Assembly: GCA_022059125.1 (NCBI GenBank)
Contig: JAEUWY010000002.1
Coordinates: 1,364,001-1,428,000, forward strand
From: Corynespora cassiicola
Taxonomy: Eukaryota; Ascomycota; Dothideomycetes; Pleosporales; Corynesporascaceae
Length of the DNA stretch: 64,000 nucleotides
Direction of reading: 5' to 3'
This document shows positions 35,701-45,382 of the stretch, in pieces. Every line of letters begins with the position of its first letter. The first letter of the stretch is position 1. The position numbers and the translations under genes are program-made. Under the pieces are notes generated by a model. That model had not been told where the DNA came from and did not search any database. It worked only from the letters and a program-made list of their open reading frames with translations.

Positions 35701-37209
35701 ATCCGCTTTCAGCAGGACACCTTTAGCAAGTTTCTAGTAGCATTTCGTAATGATCCATATACCTCCACGTTCCAGCTATTGTGTCACTAAATGGCCTGTT
35801 ACCAACTTGAACTGATCGGCGTCTGGGTCTTCATATTGATTCAAGTTTGGCACAATTGAGGAAATCTCGATCAAAGCAAAGTCAGATGTTCCTAGTTCTA
35901 TTTGAGGTAAAAAGTAGTCTCTGTTTATAGTCCGTTCATTAAATATGCAGTCATCGTAGGAGGGGGTGTGTTATGCCATGTACTCTGCTCATCGCGAAAT
36001 TTCCCAGCTGCTAATGAATCGGCTCCGGTGGGACTTATAGGAGGATAAAACGAGCATAAACTTCCATTGGAACTCACAGATTCATTTTCTAAAAATTTTC
36101 CAACTTCCAAGTCCACATCTGAAATCGAATCGCGCGTATCATTAAATCTGTGGTTGACCAAAAGTATGTTGATCACGTGGCCTGACATGATGGCGATTAG
36201 CAACCTCGAGAGTAACCGACGACAATGATCCCGCTAAGGGTAGAGTAACGGTCGAGAGACACCATCTGAGGTGCCAAGACAGAACCTCAGTCTGGTGCCA
36301 CCCACGTTTCTGCTACTAGCACCTGTATGACGGATTTCTACTTGTATTTCCATATATGTCTTTTCTAGATGCTTTATCTGTCGCAAGGCACGATGAGTGG
36401 GAGGATAAATGTAATTCCATTCTTAAAGATGAGATCTTCAAGTAACAGATGTGTTCTGGTTTGGGGAGGGTTATTGTGCTTCTACAATGTATCCAGATCA
36501 TTGTACTCAGGGCTAGTGGGTTTTTCGGTTGTGCTAAATCCAGGCAACAAATACAGACAGTTCAGCAAGTAGGGAGAAAGTAGTAGATTATTCTCGAAGA
36601 GCTATCACCGGGAAGGGCCAAATCTATGGGCTTTCCATAGTTAGTCGAAGTCGCGTAAATGCTTCTGCAAGCTGAGTCAATCAGAAATATGATCCAGTGA
36701 ACTTCGAAGAATATTTCATTCCACTCAATAATAAAATAAGCGCTATAACTATTTGCTCATTTGTACTGTATTTTGTAGTCATTTGTGGCCCAAATCAGGT
36801 TCTTCTCCATGACTAGTAGACCATCCCGCTTTCAATTCTCGTGCACAGAACCGATTACTGTCACTCGTATTATCAGACCAACTTACAATTGATACAATTT
36901 GTGTGGTCCTACTAGGATTTTTGAATATACTTGGGTGTATCCATAGTTCGGCTGAGTATATGAATCCTGTGCTTTTCGGGATCCAAAAAGGCATCATTGG
37001 GACTAATTGGCAACACATGATGGGTTATTAATAAGAACGACTCTGAAACGTTTTGCAACTTCATGCATGTCTCCCAGTTTTCCCTGAATGACTATGACTC
37101 ATACAGTCTAAATTCCATAGTTAAAAGTTACCGGGCATCAGCTACCTTTGTGGCAGCCCGAAATATTTCAATGGTCTCTGCAACTGAACCTTGAAAATTA
37201 AATTCGAGC

Positions 37210-37703
37210 TTGAAAATGGGCCTGGATTATCTCTGTCTTTGCTGGTTCCTCCCACAGGCGTCGAGCCTTATCCCAGCCGACATTTTTGAAGAGGCCAAGC
37301 GTACACTCTATCTGCTCTTCCCCTTCGGCGACCCAAAAACCGAAACTTATCTAGAACACGAAAATATTCTATTCTGGATGGCTTGTACAATCGATTCACC
37401 TCGATCGACAGAATTTGACAAATTAAGACATTGGAGAACCAGTGCGGCTCAGTTCAGTTATTGAGCCCGTACTATAAGCCTCCAGGAACTATTATCCAGA
37501 CATCGGTGGTTACAAGACAAAATTTTCGGTTTGCGACGAATTGGGCAGCAATATTCGAGGCTTTCTTATTAACGATTATCTCCGGCATGCTTTCCACTTT
37601 ATATTCAATAAAACAGTACCAAGTGGTCATTCAGTCGTATGGGCTGACCATTACTCAAGCGTGTCCGCAAAATTCAATCCCTCTGCTCAGATTTTGTAAC
37701 TAA
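37210..37703 (+). pseudogene. Decayed fungal protein, C-terminal part
   Basis: Two adjacent frames together resemble the C-terminal portion of a fungal-specific family of unknown function, recalled from memory. The first frame (37210-37464) contains IPADIFEEAKRTLYLLFPFG, with the LFPFGDxxTE motif, and KLRHWR. The second frame (to 37703) contains a hydrophobic membrane segment and ends SYGLTITQACPQNSIPLLRF. They are in different frames, with a stop and no usable intron between them, so a frameshift is likely. The expected upstream part of such a protein lies in stop-ridden AT-rich DNA. I interpret this as a degraded gene; a sequencing indel is the alternative. Confidence 0.5.
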
Positions 37704-37718
37704 CAACTCCTGTGGTCA

Positions 37719-38243
37719 TTAAATTTTACCACTCTCCGACGGAGATTTTTCCACATTAGCCAACAAACCCGCGTACCACCCATCAGGATGCCCACCATCA
37801 GGTTTCAAAATCTTTCTCTTGAACAACCACCTCCCATCCACCTGCTTCTTAACCACATCCTCCCACCTTCCCCAATGATCCAACGTCTTGACATCTGTCT
37901 GGGCTAGCAGATAGGTCTGGCATCGAGCCTCATCCTCGGACACAAACTGTACGTCCACTGTGGTGACATGATGCAGAAGGAACTCTGGCGGACTGCCACC
38001 CAGGATATCGATCAAGCGGCTGGGAGCGACCTCTTGGCCATCGGGAAACATAAGCATTCCGTCCGGCTCGAAGAGCGAGGCGATATACTCCGGAGGGAAG
38101 GTTTCGCGCCCCACCGAAGCGTAGCGGTGGATTAGACTTGTGATGAGAATACGGGCTGTGGCCTCTTCGACTGGAGTCATGTTTGTTGGTGTGCCGGGAG
38201 GGAGGCAAGGTCCAGACATGTTTGTCGAAGTCGGATAGGTCAA
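37719..38243 (-). CDS. SnoaL-like / NTF2-fold protein
   Basis: Single-exon 174-aa protein resembling the SnoaL-like branch of the NTF2 fold, a small alpha+beta barrel used by hydrolases, isomerases and many proteins of unknown role. Visible features are ATARILITSLIHRYASVGRE (N-terminal helix), PPEYIASLFEPDGMLMFPDG (helix then first strand) and FLLHHVTTVDVQFVSEDEA, followed by DHWGRWEDVVKKQVDGRWLF, typical of the last strands in fungal SnoaL-like proteins. Such proteins often occur beside secondary-metabolism genes, but none is seen nearby. An alternative start is eight codons downstream (MSGPCLPPG). The gene sits only 15 bases from the decayed gene, at the edge of the AT-rich block, and appears intact. 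Confidence 0.75.
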   Translation of the reverse strand: MTYPTSTNMSGPCLPPGTPTNMTPVEEATARILITSLIHRYASVGRETFPPEYIASLFEPDGMLMFPDGQEVAPSRLIDILGGSPPEFLLHHVTTVDVQFVSEDEARCQTYLLAQTDVKTLDHWGRWEDVVKKQVDGRWLFKRKILKPDGGHPDGWYAGLLANVEKSPSESGKI

Positions 38244-39499
38244 GAGGTATACAGAGATGGGAAGTTTTGTCGATTCGGTTTTTGGTGTGGTTCTGAATCC
38301 TAATATTCTATCTAACTTTTCCCAGCCAGACAGTTGACTTATTTATTCATGAGGTGATGGCTTGTAGAGCGAACTGCTGGTGCGATAACATGCTGAATAT
38401 CTTGACGTTTTCGGTGGCCGGAGGTTACCACGGCCCGATGTGTTCACCGCAGGCCGCTCCAAATTGCCGACATGGGTCTGGCATTCTAGCCTGTCCGTTA
38501 TGACCGAAAGGTAGGGTGAGATTCATGTTAGGTACAAGTTCCTTCTTCGGAGTTAAGATGATAATCGCCGACTAGTGACCGAAGATATATTAGCAACACT
38601 TCTGGATCGGAGTAATGCGCCCCGTCTTGTTTTACATCTCTATGTCAACCCTCTCCGGAATCATGTGGTTTCCTAAATTTTCCAATTCGTCTGATACTAC
38701 TACTCACTGCAGTAGTGCTGTTGAAGATTTGTTTTTCTCACTAGATTCTACTAAAGGAATGCTTGGTTTAGACTGGCATAGCTCCGGCCTTTTCACAAAT
38801 TGCGGCTACAGTATTTCTCTTAAACAGAGCGTCAGAGATTTCAGAGAAACATGTTATTGGTTTTCTCAATGTCCGATGTAAGGTCCTGCGGAATGAGGCT
38901 ATCGTTAGTCTCCTTGAGTATGTGTATTTTTGTCAGAAGATATAGCCGGCCGTACTCGCAAAGAGTGTATATGGTATTAGAATTATTAGCGCATTGGTAT
39001 GCTTGTCAAAGACTGAAAGCAGCTTATGATCGGGAGCACTATTAATAACTAGCATGAAAGCAACAAGGGATGGTGTGAGCAGAAATGAGAGAGCTGAGAC
39101 GGTTGAGGCGAACTGTATTGTCTCTGGATCACGTAGATACCAAGACAGCGGCGGGCTGACAGTGGGATAATGTACGGGGCGGGTACATGGCAATGTGTCG
39201 AGTTCAGACGTTGGTCGAGGCACATGTACCATTTCGAAATTTGATGCTGATTCTTCATGATCTACCATTTATCATAACCCGACTTGACGTAATCCATTTT
39301 TCAGAACCATGAGCCCTGCCGATGCTGTATTACCACTTTTGTGCTGAGATTCAACGTCGTGCGGTATACAGGCAGGGGTGTGCCATCATTGAGCCAGTTG
39401 ACGCGCTGATATACGTATTCGATCCATGTAGCCATCCCTGCCCGGAAGCAAATTCAAGTCAGTGGCACCTCAAGAGAGATCCTTTGCACATATGTGATG
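38244..39499. other. Intergenic region, AT-richer edge
   Basis: This stretch holds the SnoaL-like gene's promoter side and, on the minus strand, one doubtful small ORF with hydrophobic segments (listed separately). Nothing else is supported. Confidence 0.55.
38933..39268 (-). CDS. Doubtful small ORF with two hydrophobic segments
   Basis: A 111-codon frame with a hydrophilic start and two hydrophobic stretches (FASTVSALSFLLTPSLVAFM and ALIILIPYTLFASTAGYIF). The arrangement resembles the C-terminal membrane hairpin of fungal proteins such as the DUF6594 type, but the match is weak and from memory. It may be a relic, a real small membrane protein, or chance. Confidence 0.25.
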   Translation of the reverse strand: MVDHEESASNFEMVHVPRPTSELDTLPCTRPVHYPTVSPPLSWYLRDPETIQFASTVSALSFLLTPSLVAFMLVINSAPDHKLLSVFDKHTNALIILIPYTLFASTAGYIF

Positions 39500-40605
39500 T
39501 TAGACACCGTTGGTCAAACCAGATCCATCGCGTGCAACCACCCAGTCCCTTACCTGCCCCTTCCAGTCCGCGATGCGGCCGTCCTTGATCTTGACGACAA
39601 CGACCCTGACTTCTTCGCCCTCGACATAGCACTTGGTACCGCCATCTCCCTCTCTAGTCTCATCGTCCTCGGCAACATGTCCACCGCCCCTCAAGCCACC
39701 GCCTCCCCAAAGGCCACCACCGACTGGCGAGCTCGAGAAGTTGTCGTCATCGCTAGGTCCGAAGGTGTTGTTAGCCAAGTGCTGTTCACGATACCACTTC
39801 TCCTCTTCTGAGCCGGATGCCACCATCTGGGCGGTTCCATTGATGGTGGTACTAATCCTGGAGAGGGAAGCCGTGTTCATGCCCAGAAGTAACTCGGCGA
39901 GGGAACCAGAGCGAGGGCCAGGGCGCGTGGGGGAAGGGGACCGGCCAGGCTGGGAGAGAGTGGGTGGACGATGTGAGACCCAGTCGTGAACGAGGAGTGA
40001 CACTGATGGGTTCAACTCGATGTTGAGGGTCTTGCGCGAGGACGGCGGCGTGGTCATGATGATGATGGGAGTGGCCGAGTAAGGGGTTGACGGAAGGTAG
40101 GTGTAGTTCATGAGGGAAATGTGAGGAACATTGTCTGCACATGTTGCGAGGTGGAGCTGCACCTAAGTTAGTAACGCGTTCCAAAATCGAGCATGTGCAG
40201 CAGGCGACAGGAATTGCCAGCGTTGAATGAGAAGATGCGCAGGGTTTCCGGCGCTCATTCTCAGAGACCAGGCGAACGATGCCACCATGACGTCCGGCTG
40301 TGTTCACCTGGGACAGCGATGGCCCAAATGCTTGGCTGTAGACGGCCCAGATGGCCCATCTCTCTGGAAACCCAACGCAGGCTGGGGAGTGCCGGGATAA
40401 TGCGGGGCATGAAAATGACAGTGGCAGGCCAGCCAAAAAGCCAAGCCAATACATATAACTATAAGGAAAAGACGCGAAACAGACGCGCGGGCAAGCCATG
40501 CTGGCGCAGACTTACGAAACGGGCATTCTGGAGGCACGTTATGACCTCGTCGGGCAGGCCATGAGGTGACGTAGTTGAGGCGGCTGCGGGGTTGGCAGCG
40601 TCCAT
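39500..40605 (-). CDS. Pyridoxamine 5'-phosphate oxidase-like FMN-binding protein
   Basis: Predicted flavin-binding split-barrel protein of the family containing yeast YLR456W/YPR172W, whose biochemical role is unclear. Two exons (40605-40516, 40156-39500) give 248 aa. Exon 1 encodes a short N-terminus ending LPDEVITCLQNARF. Exon 2 continues LHLATCADNVPHISLMNYTY, the usual first strands of these proteins (a residue-by-residue strand reading of the FMN barrel), so the join is well supported. The intron is 359 nt, long for this genome, and its TACTAAC branch point sits very close to two possible acceptors; the GTGCAG one was chosen. The middle is Gly-rich and low in complexity, and the C-terminus reads GRIADWKGQVRDW. 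The gene is divergent from the RhoGAP gene. Confidence 0.8.
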
Positions 40606-40987
40606 TGCGCAGGCGTGTCCAGGGCGATTACGGGGGGCGGTCGAGGGACAGCAGGGCGGGGGGCTGTCGTGGGTCAGGGCGAGGGGAGGAACGTATCAGA
40701 TGATCTGGGGCAAGTTTGGAAGAGGTAAAGGCGGACTGGCAGCGACTGCGCAGTCGTCCAGGCAAGCACCACCAGACATGCACGGGGGCCCGTGCGCGGC
40801 CGTCGTCCCGAAGCTTTCCTGGACCTCGACTGCGCGCGCCGAACAAGCCACCATCTCGTCGTAATCCCCTGGCCACCATAAATCTCCGCCCTCGCGCCTC
40901 ATTCTTTCCACCATCCGCGATTCGCCTCGCCCCAAAAGCAACTCCTCCATCAGCGGCGCCGTTCCCCGTCCTCATTGCGCAGCCACA
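40606..40987. promoter_or_regulatory. Shared divergent promoter region
   Basis: A 382-bp space between the start codons of the FMN-binding protein (-) and the RhoGAP (+). It must contain both core promoters. No specific factor site is claimed. Confidence 0.5.
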
Positions 40988-42343
40988 ATGGCCGCACCAC
41001 CGACCTTGCCGCCCATGGAGAGCACCGACAGCTTCAATCCAGACTTCAACAACGTGTCTGGCTCGGGTGCCGCGAACGGCAATAGCTTCACAGATGGCGC
41101 TCCCGTGTCACCCATCGAGAGCCATGCGCCGGCCCCTCCCGCCCCCGCCCCCGCCCAGGAACCTCCAAAGCAAGATGTTCCAGACCCGCAGATACAGCAG
41201 AAAGTACACGAGGTATTGCACTCAGACATCGGTGTCAATACTCTTTTGAACCGCCTGAAAGCTAGCATCGCCAGTGCGAGGGTCAGCCATTGCCCCTTAC
41301 CCACCTCACACGCCCTACTGACAAGCAGCACAGGACTTTGCGAGCTTCCTCAAGCGCCGAGGGGCCATGGAGGAGGAGCATGCCAATAGCTTGAAGAAGC
41401 TCAGTCGCCTGACCATCGACAACATTCGCAAGGCTGAAGCTCGTCACGAGAGCTACCAGACGCAATACGAACAGGTCATGCACGCAAACGAGCGCATCGC
41501 CGACAATGGAACCCAGTTTGGCCTGGCTCTCCACGCCATGCACGAGAATCTCCTGCAGCTTGCCAACAAAATGGACGCGAGCAGAAAGCAGTGGAAGCAG
41601 CAGGGATTGGCCGCCGAGAACAAGGTACAGGATGCCGAGAAGCTCGCTGAGAAGGCCAAGGCCAAGTACGACCAGCTGGCCGAGGATCTCGATCGTGTCA
41701 AGACGGGAGACACGGGCGCTGGCAGGAAGTTTGGTCTCAAAGGCCCGAAATCTGCCGCACAGCACGAAGAGGACCTACAGCGGAAAGTCCAGGCCGCCGA
41801 CCAGGACTACGCCACGAAGATCCAGACGGCACAGTCGTACCGAAAGGAGCTTGTGGCTACTACTCGCCCGCAGGCGGTGTCTGCTATGGTTGATCTGGTC
41901 AAAGAGATCGATGCTGCCTTGACCATGGAAATGCAGAAGTATGCCTCCTTCAACGAGAAGCTGGTTGTCAACAACGGCCAGGTTGTAAGCCCCCAGCAAC
42001 TAAAGGGAAGCGATCAACCCCCTCCCCCAAGCGTGAACCAACTCGTCTACCGCATCAACAACGAGAAGGACTTTGATGATTATATCTTGAAGCATTCATC
42101 GAAGATCCCTTCCGTAAAGTCTGACCTGACTTACGTCAAGCATCCAACCCTGGCCCCAGCTCAGGCACAACCCACACCTCCACCAGCCGCCAACGCTGGC
42201 CGCCGAACATCTATGGGTCAACCCCCGCCCTCGTTCTCTGCGCAGCCGTCTGAGCCAGCTCAGTCTCCCTCCCAGTACCAGCCCTCCTCGCAGCCTGAGC
42301 CCGTTCAGCAACCGAGTTTCCAGAGTTACAATACTGGCTTTTC

Positions 42344-42380
<37 letters not shown>

Positions 42381-43256
42381 CAACAGCCACCGCAGCCTTA
42401 CCAGTCACAGTCTTCTCAATTTCAACCAGGCTCCAACTATTCCCCTGTCGCCCAGAATCCGTATGGTCAAGCTGACTATCCACGGGGCCCTGTAGGACAG
42501 GCCACAGCTCAGCAGACCAGTGGCGTTCTGTACAACAACACTCCATCTGGACCTCCTGTCAATCCTGTCTTTGGTATTAGCCTGGATGAGCTTTTCAGGA
42601 GGGATGGATCACCAGTTCCTCTTGTGGTCTACCAGTGCATCCAGGCCGTTGACCTTTATGGTTTGGAAGTGGAGGGCATCTATCGCATACCTGGTACACA
42701 ATCTCATATCCAGCAGATGAAGAGCCTGTTCGATAGCGGTGAGTGCCAGGTCCGATTCCAGTATAAGCCAGTACTGATCTCAGGCAGATGCAACGCAAGT
42801 TGATTTCCGAAACCCCGAAGCTTTTCAGCATGACGTGAATAGTGTTGCCGGACTGCTGAAGCAGTTCTTCCGCGACCTTCCAGATCCCTTGCTGACCCTA
42901 GAATTTTACAACAAATTCATTGACGCAGCACGTATCGATGACGACACCATGCGCCGAGATTCGATGCATGCGCTCATCAACGCGCTGCCTGATCCAAACT
43001 ACGCCACACTTCGAGCTTTGATGCTTCACTTGCATCGTGTACAGCAGTCTTCGGAGGTCAATCGAATGAGCACCGCGAATCTGGGCATTTGCTGGGCGTA
43101 AGTGAGCCATGCCTTTCGTTCCCGACACAGCTCACAATTCATAGGCCATCGGTTATGGGCCCTCACAAGGGTAGCAACATGGCAGATGCTGGACTGCAAG
43201 CCAGAGTTATTATAACCATCCTCGACAATGTCTTGCAGATCTTTGACGAAGATTAA
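40988..43256 (+). CDS. F-BAR/RhoGAP protein (Rgd1-like; MAT-flanking GAP)
   Basis: Rho GTPase-activating protein of the Rgd1 type, which stimulates GTP hydrolysis by Rho3/Rho4-class GTPases at membranes and controls polarity and cell-wall signalling. Four exons (40988-41281, 41334-42738, 42788-43097, 43145-43256) give 706 aa. An F-BAR helical domain spans ~66-330 (FLKRRGAMEEEHANSLKKLS). A Pro/Gln/Ser-rich linker carries 14 consecutive Gln at 436-449. The RhoGAP domain spans ~508-703; GIYRIPG holds the arginine finger at ~549, followed by LLKQFFRDLPDPLLT and NLGICWAPSVMGP, which joins across the last intron. The first donor, AGG|GTCAGC, is weak, but only this join keeps phase. A RhoGAP gene beside MAT has been described in Pleosporales. 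Confidence 0.93.
42345..42386 (+). repeat. CAG/CAA repeat encoding poly-Gln
   Basis: Fourteen consecutive CAG or CAA codons within the RhoGAP gene's disordered linker. A pure CAG stretch is followed by CAA, so length variation between strains is plausible. Confidence 0.95.
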
Positions 43257-44414
43257 GTGTCGAGAACACCATGTTCTCTAAGAACTCATACTCATCTTTG
43301 TGCGCGCAGGGAAACATGGGTCGAGCCAAACAGGGGCAGTTTTTGGGCATTGTCCGTGCCGTCAGCTGAACCGCATGACACACCATCGTCGCTCAATGCA
43401 TCGTCCAGTCCGCGGGCAACTTTTTACACCGAGGCTATTCAGGCATGGGAAAATTCGATCAAGTCGGTTTCGTCTGCAAGCCACCAGACTGTTCATCCAA
43501 GGCGAGGATCTTCTTACCGCTAGAAACTGGCCTGTCTCTTTTATCGCTTCTTCTTAATTTTGCTCTTTTTCGTTGGAAACATTTGGCACGATAGCGATAC
43601 CCAATTGTTCCTCTCTTCTTTTGCCCACCTCACGTAGTTGGGCTTCGAGCCTCTTTTTTGGGTAGTAATAATTCTACTTAACCTCAAAGCCTACTGTGCA
43701 TGAGATTTGACTGAATGGCAATGCCGTTTGTGTCCATGGATCGGGTTGGGACAGGATGGGGAGTGGTAGATAGCCCACCATAGAGCTATTCCTGAATCCT
43801 TCCAATCAATAACTTCATTCATATTTATATCCCATCCTCCCTTCGAGAGTTGCTACCTATAGCATGCTCGATTAGGTTTAACTTCTTTTTGTGTCTTCGG
43901 GACATGGGGTGCCTTGTGGGTTTTATGTGTGGTGTGCTTTCTCCCTCGAGAGCAGGTACATGAAGTGAAGATCGTACACTGGATTAAGAGGGCTACCATT
44001 ATATAAGTTTAGTGCAGCGATGATAATGACCGGATACGATTAGTACACAAAGATACAAAAGCTGTTGGTATTTCAGCATGGTTAAATTGCATGACCATGG
44101 CCCGGGCTCCACTGGCCACCCGTGTACCTTTTGAACCCTCTCAAATCCCCCAAAAATATACAGGGCTCACGGGTAAGGGCGGATGTGGGGTGGGCTTAGA
44201 ACTGGTGTGGGCTCAGGAGTGGTGCGGATTAGGTAGGCATGACATTACAAGTCACATCATTGGCTGACAGAAGATGCCGAGACACAAAGAAATGGGATTG
44301 CTAGTCAAACAGCTGCAGCGAGCTTGCGCTCATACTATGTACAGTACCGTTCCACCAATTCTTGCGTGTATTGTGGATGGAGAAGACAGTGGGACGGCTG
44401 CTCGCAGGAGCTTC
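43257..44414. other. Intergenic region between convergent genes
   Basis: This is the shared 3' space of the RhoGAP (+) and COX13 (-). Short frames occur, including one at 43257-43523, but none has domain-like content. It is moderately AT-rich with T tracts suggestive of 3' UTRs. Confidence 0.65.
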
Positions 44415-44994
44415 TCAGTCCTTCTTGTGGTAGTTGACGTTGTCGTTCCAGAACAGGGTCTGGGTGGGTAATAGTTAGCTGCCAGGTACACATTTGCTCA
44501 ATCCCGGGGTATACGTGCCTTGTCGCCATCTCCCCACCAAAAGTTCTTGGTGCGGATGTTTTGGTACGGATATTCGGGCTGCTCCGATCGGGGAGGCTCG
44601 TGGGACTTGTGCTCCCAGTGGGCATCCCACCTCATCTTGCCGTTGACAGTGGCAATCAAAAGACAAGGGAGAGCGACACTGCAGACATGGTCAGTGGAAT
44701 TTTCCCTCCCAGATGAGAGCGGTCGTTGATCTGTGAGTCTTACTAGATGGAGAGCTTGCGCCAGAATTCTGATGCTAGTCAGCAGGGCGATTGTATATCA
44801 CTTGAACGAATACGGGGCTTACCGCCAGACTCAGCGGCATGCTCGGCAATGCGAGCACGCTCACGGTTGAATTCATTGTCCTCGGCGCCGGCAAACTGCT
44901 TCGGGGACTCGGAGCTGTACATGCGGCGGCGGAGGGGAGCGCGGGCAAGGCCCAGACGCTGCGAGGAGCGGGCGAGCATACGCTGGGCAAGCAT
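44415..44994 (-). CDS. COX13: Cytochrome c oxidase subunit VIa (Cox13)
   Basis: Nuclear-encoded inner-membrane subunit of respiratory complex IV, a regulatory subunit with one transmembrane helix. Four exons (44994-44823, 44768-44744, 44678-44519, 44459-44415) give 133 aa. The N-terminus (MLAQRMLARSSQRLGLARAP) is a classic mitochondrial presequence. EFWRKLSIYVALPCLLIATV is built from three exons and contains the membrane helix. RPEYPYQNIRT-type residues (SEQPEYPYQNIRTKNFWWGD) and TLFWNDNVNYHKKD are diagnostic of subunit VIa. Exon 2 is only 25 nt. The last intron (44460-44518) has a GC donor (AAG|GCACGT) with a normal CAG acceptor and CTAAC branch point; no GT donor keeps the frame. COX13 is divergent from APN2, as at many ascomycete MAT loci. 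Confidence 0.95.
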
Positions 44995-45382
44995 GGCGAG
45001 CTGCAGGGGGGTGGTAGAGTGGAGAGTCGAGCAATTGGAGGTTGCGACGGTCGGACGGTGGTGGGACGGACGATGGTGGTTGAGGAGGTTTGAGCTTGAC
45101 GAAGCCGAGTGCCTGTGCACCCACTGGCCTGGCAATCAGGTGAGGCGGCTTGCTGGGCCGCTTGGCGAGTTTGCGCTGTTTGCGCATCTGACGTCCTCAA
45201 AGCCCCAACGTGACACCGCGAAGCCGCCGGCCGGTTTCTGTCGCGTGTTGGCCCAACACGCGCGTCAGTCTCTTCTTCCCACTCTGATGCTGCTGTGGCG
45301 AGAGCATCCTGCACAGCTTACTCTGCTATCCTGAAATGAGACGTTTGGCACTGCACTACACTTTGCCCGCGCATCTGCCACC
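44995..45382. promoter_or_regulatory. COX13-APN2 divergent promoter region
   Basis: A 388-bp interval between the two start codons. It should hold both promoters. No individual elements are claimed. Confidence 0.5.

Larger units (their letters stand above)
29197..37209. other. Gene-poor region, AT-richer core
   Basis: From 29.2 to ~31.5 kb the DNA is GC-rich with several simple repeats and is probably the long promoter side of the bZIP gene. From ~31.5 kb, and most clearly 33.5-37.2 kb, composition drops in GC, frames become short and no intact gene is visible. The longest frame, 31993-32616 (+, 207 codons), has no recognisable domain and overlaps other frames. The composition is compatible with an old, mutated repeat or RIP-affected block, but no transposase, reverse transcriptase or terminal repeat was identified. 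Confidence 0.55.

Noticed and set aside
39340..39555. Possible extra 3' exon of the FMN-binding gene using a GTAAGG donor after DWKGQ
   Set aside because: The uninterrupted frame ends naturally at 39500 with a family-like ending, and the candidate downstream exons add no recognisable sequence.
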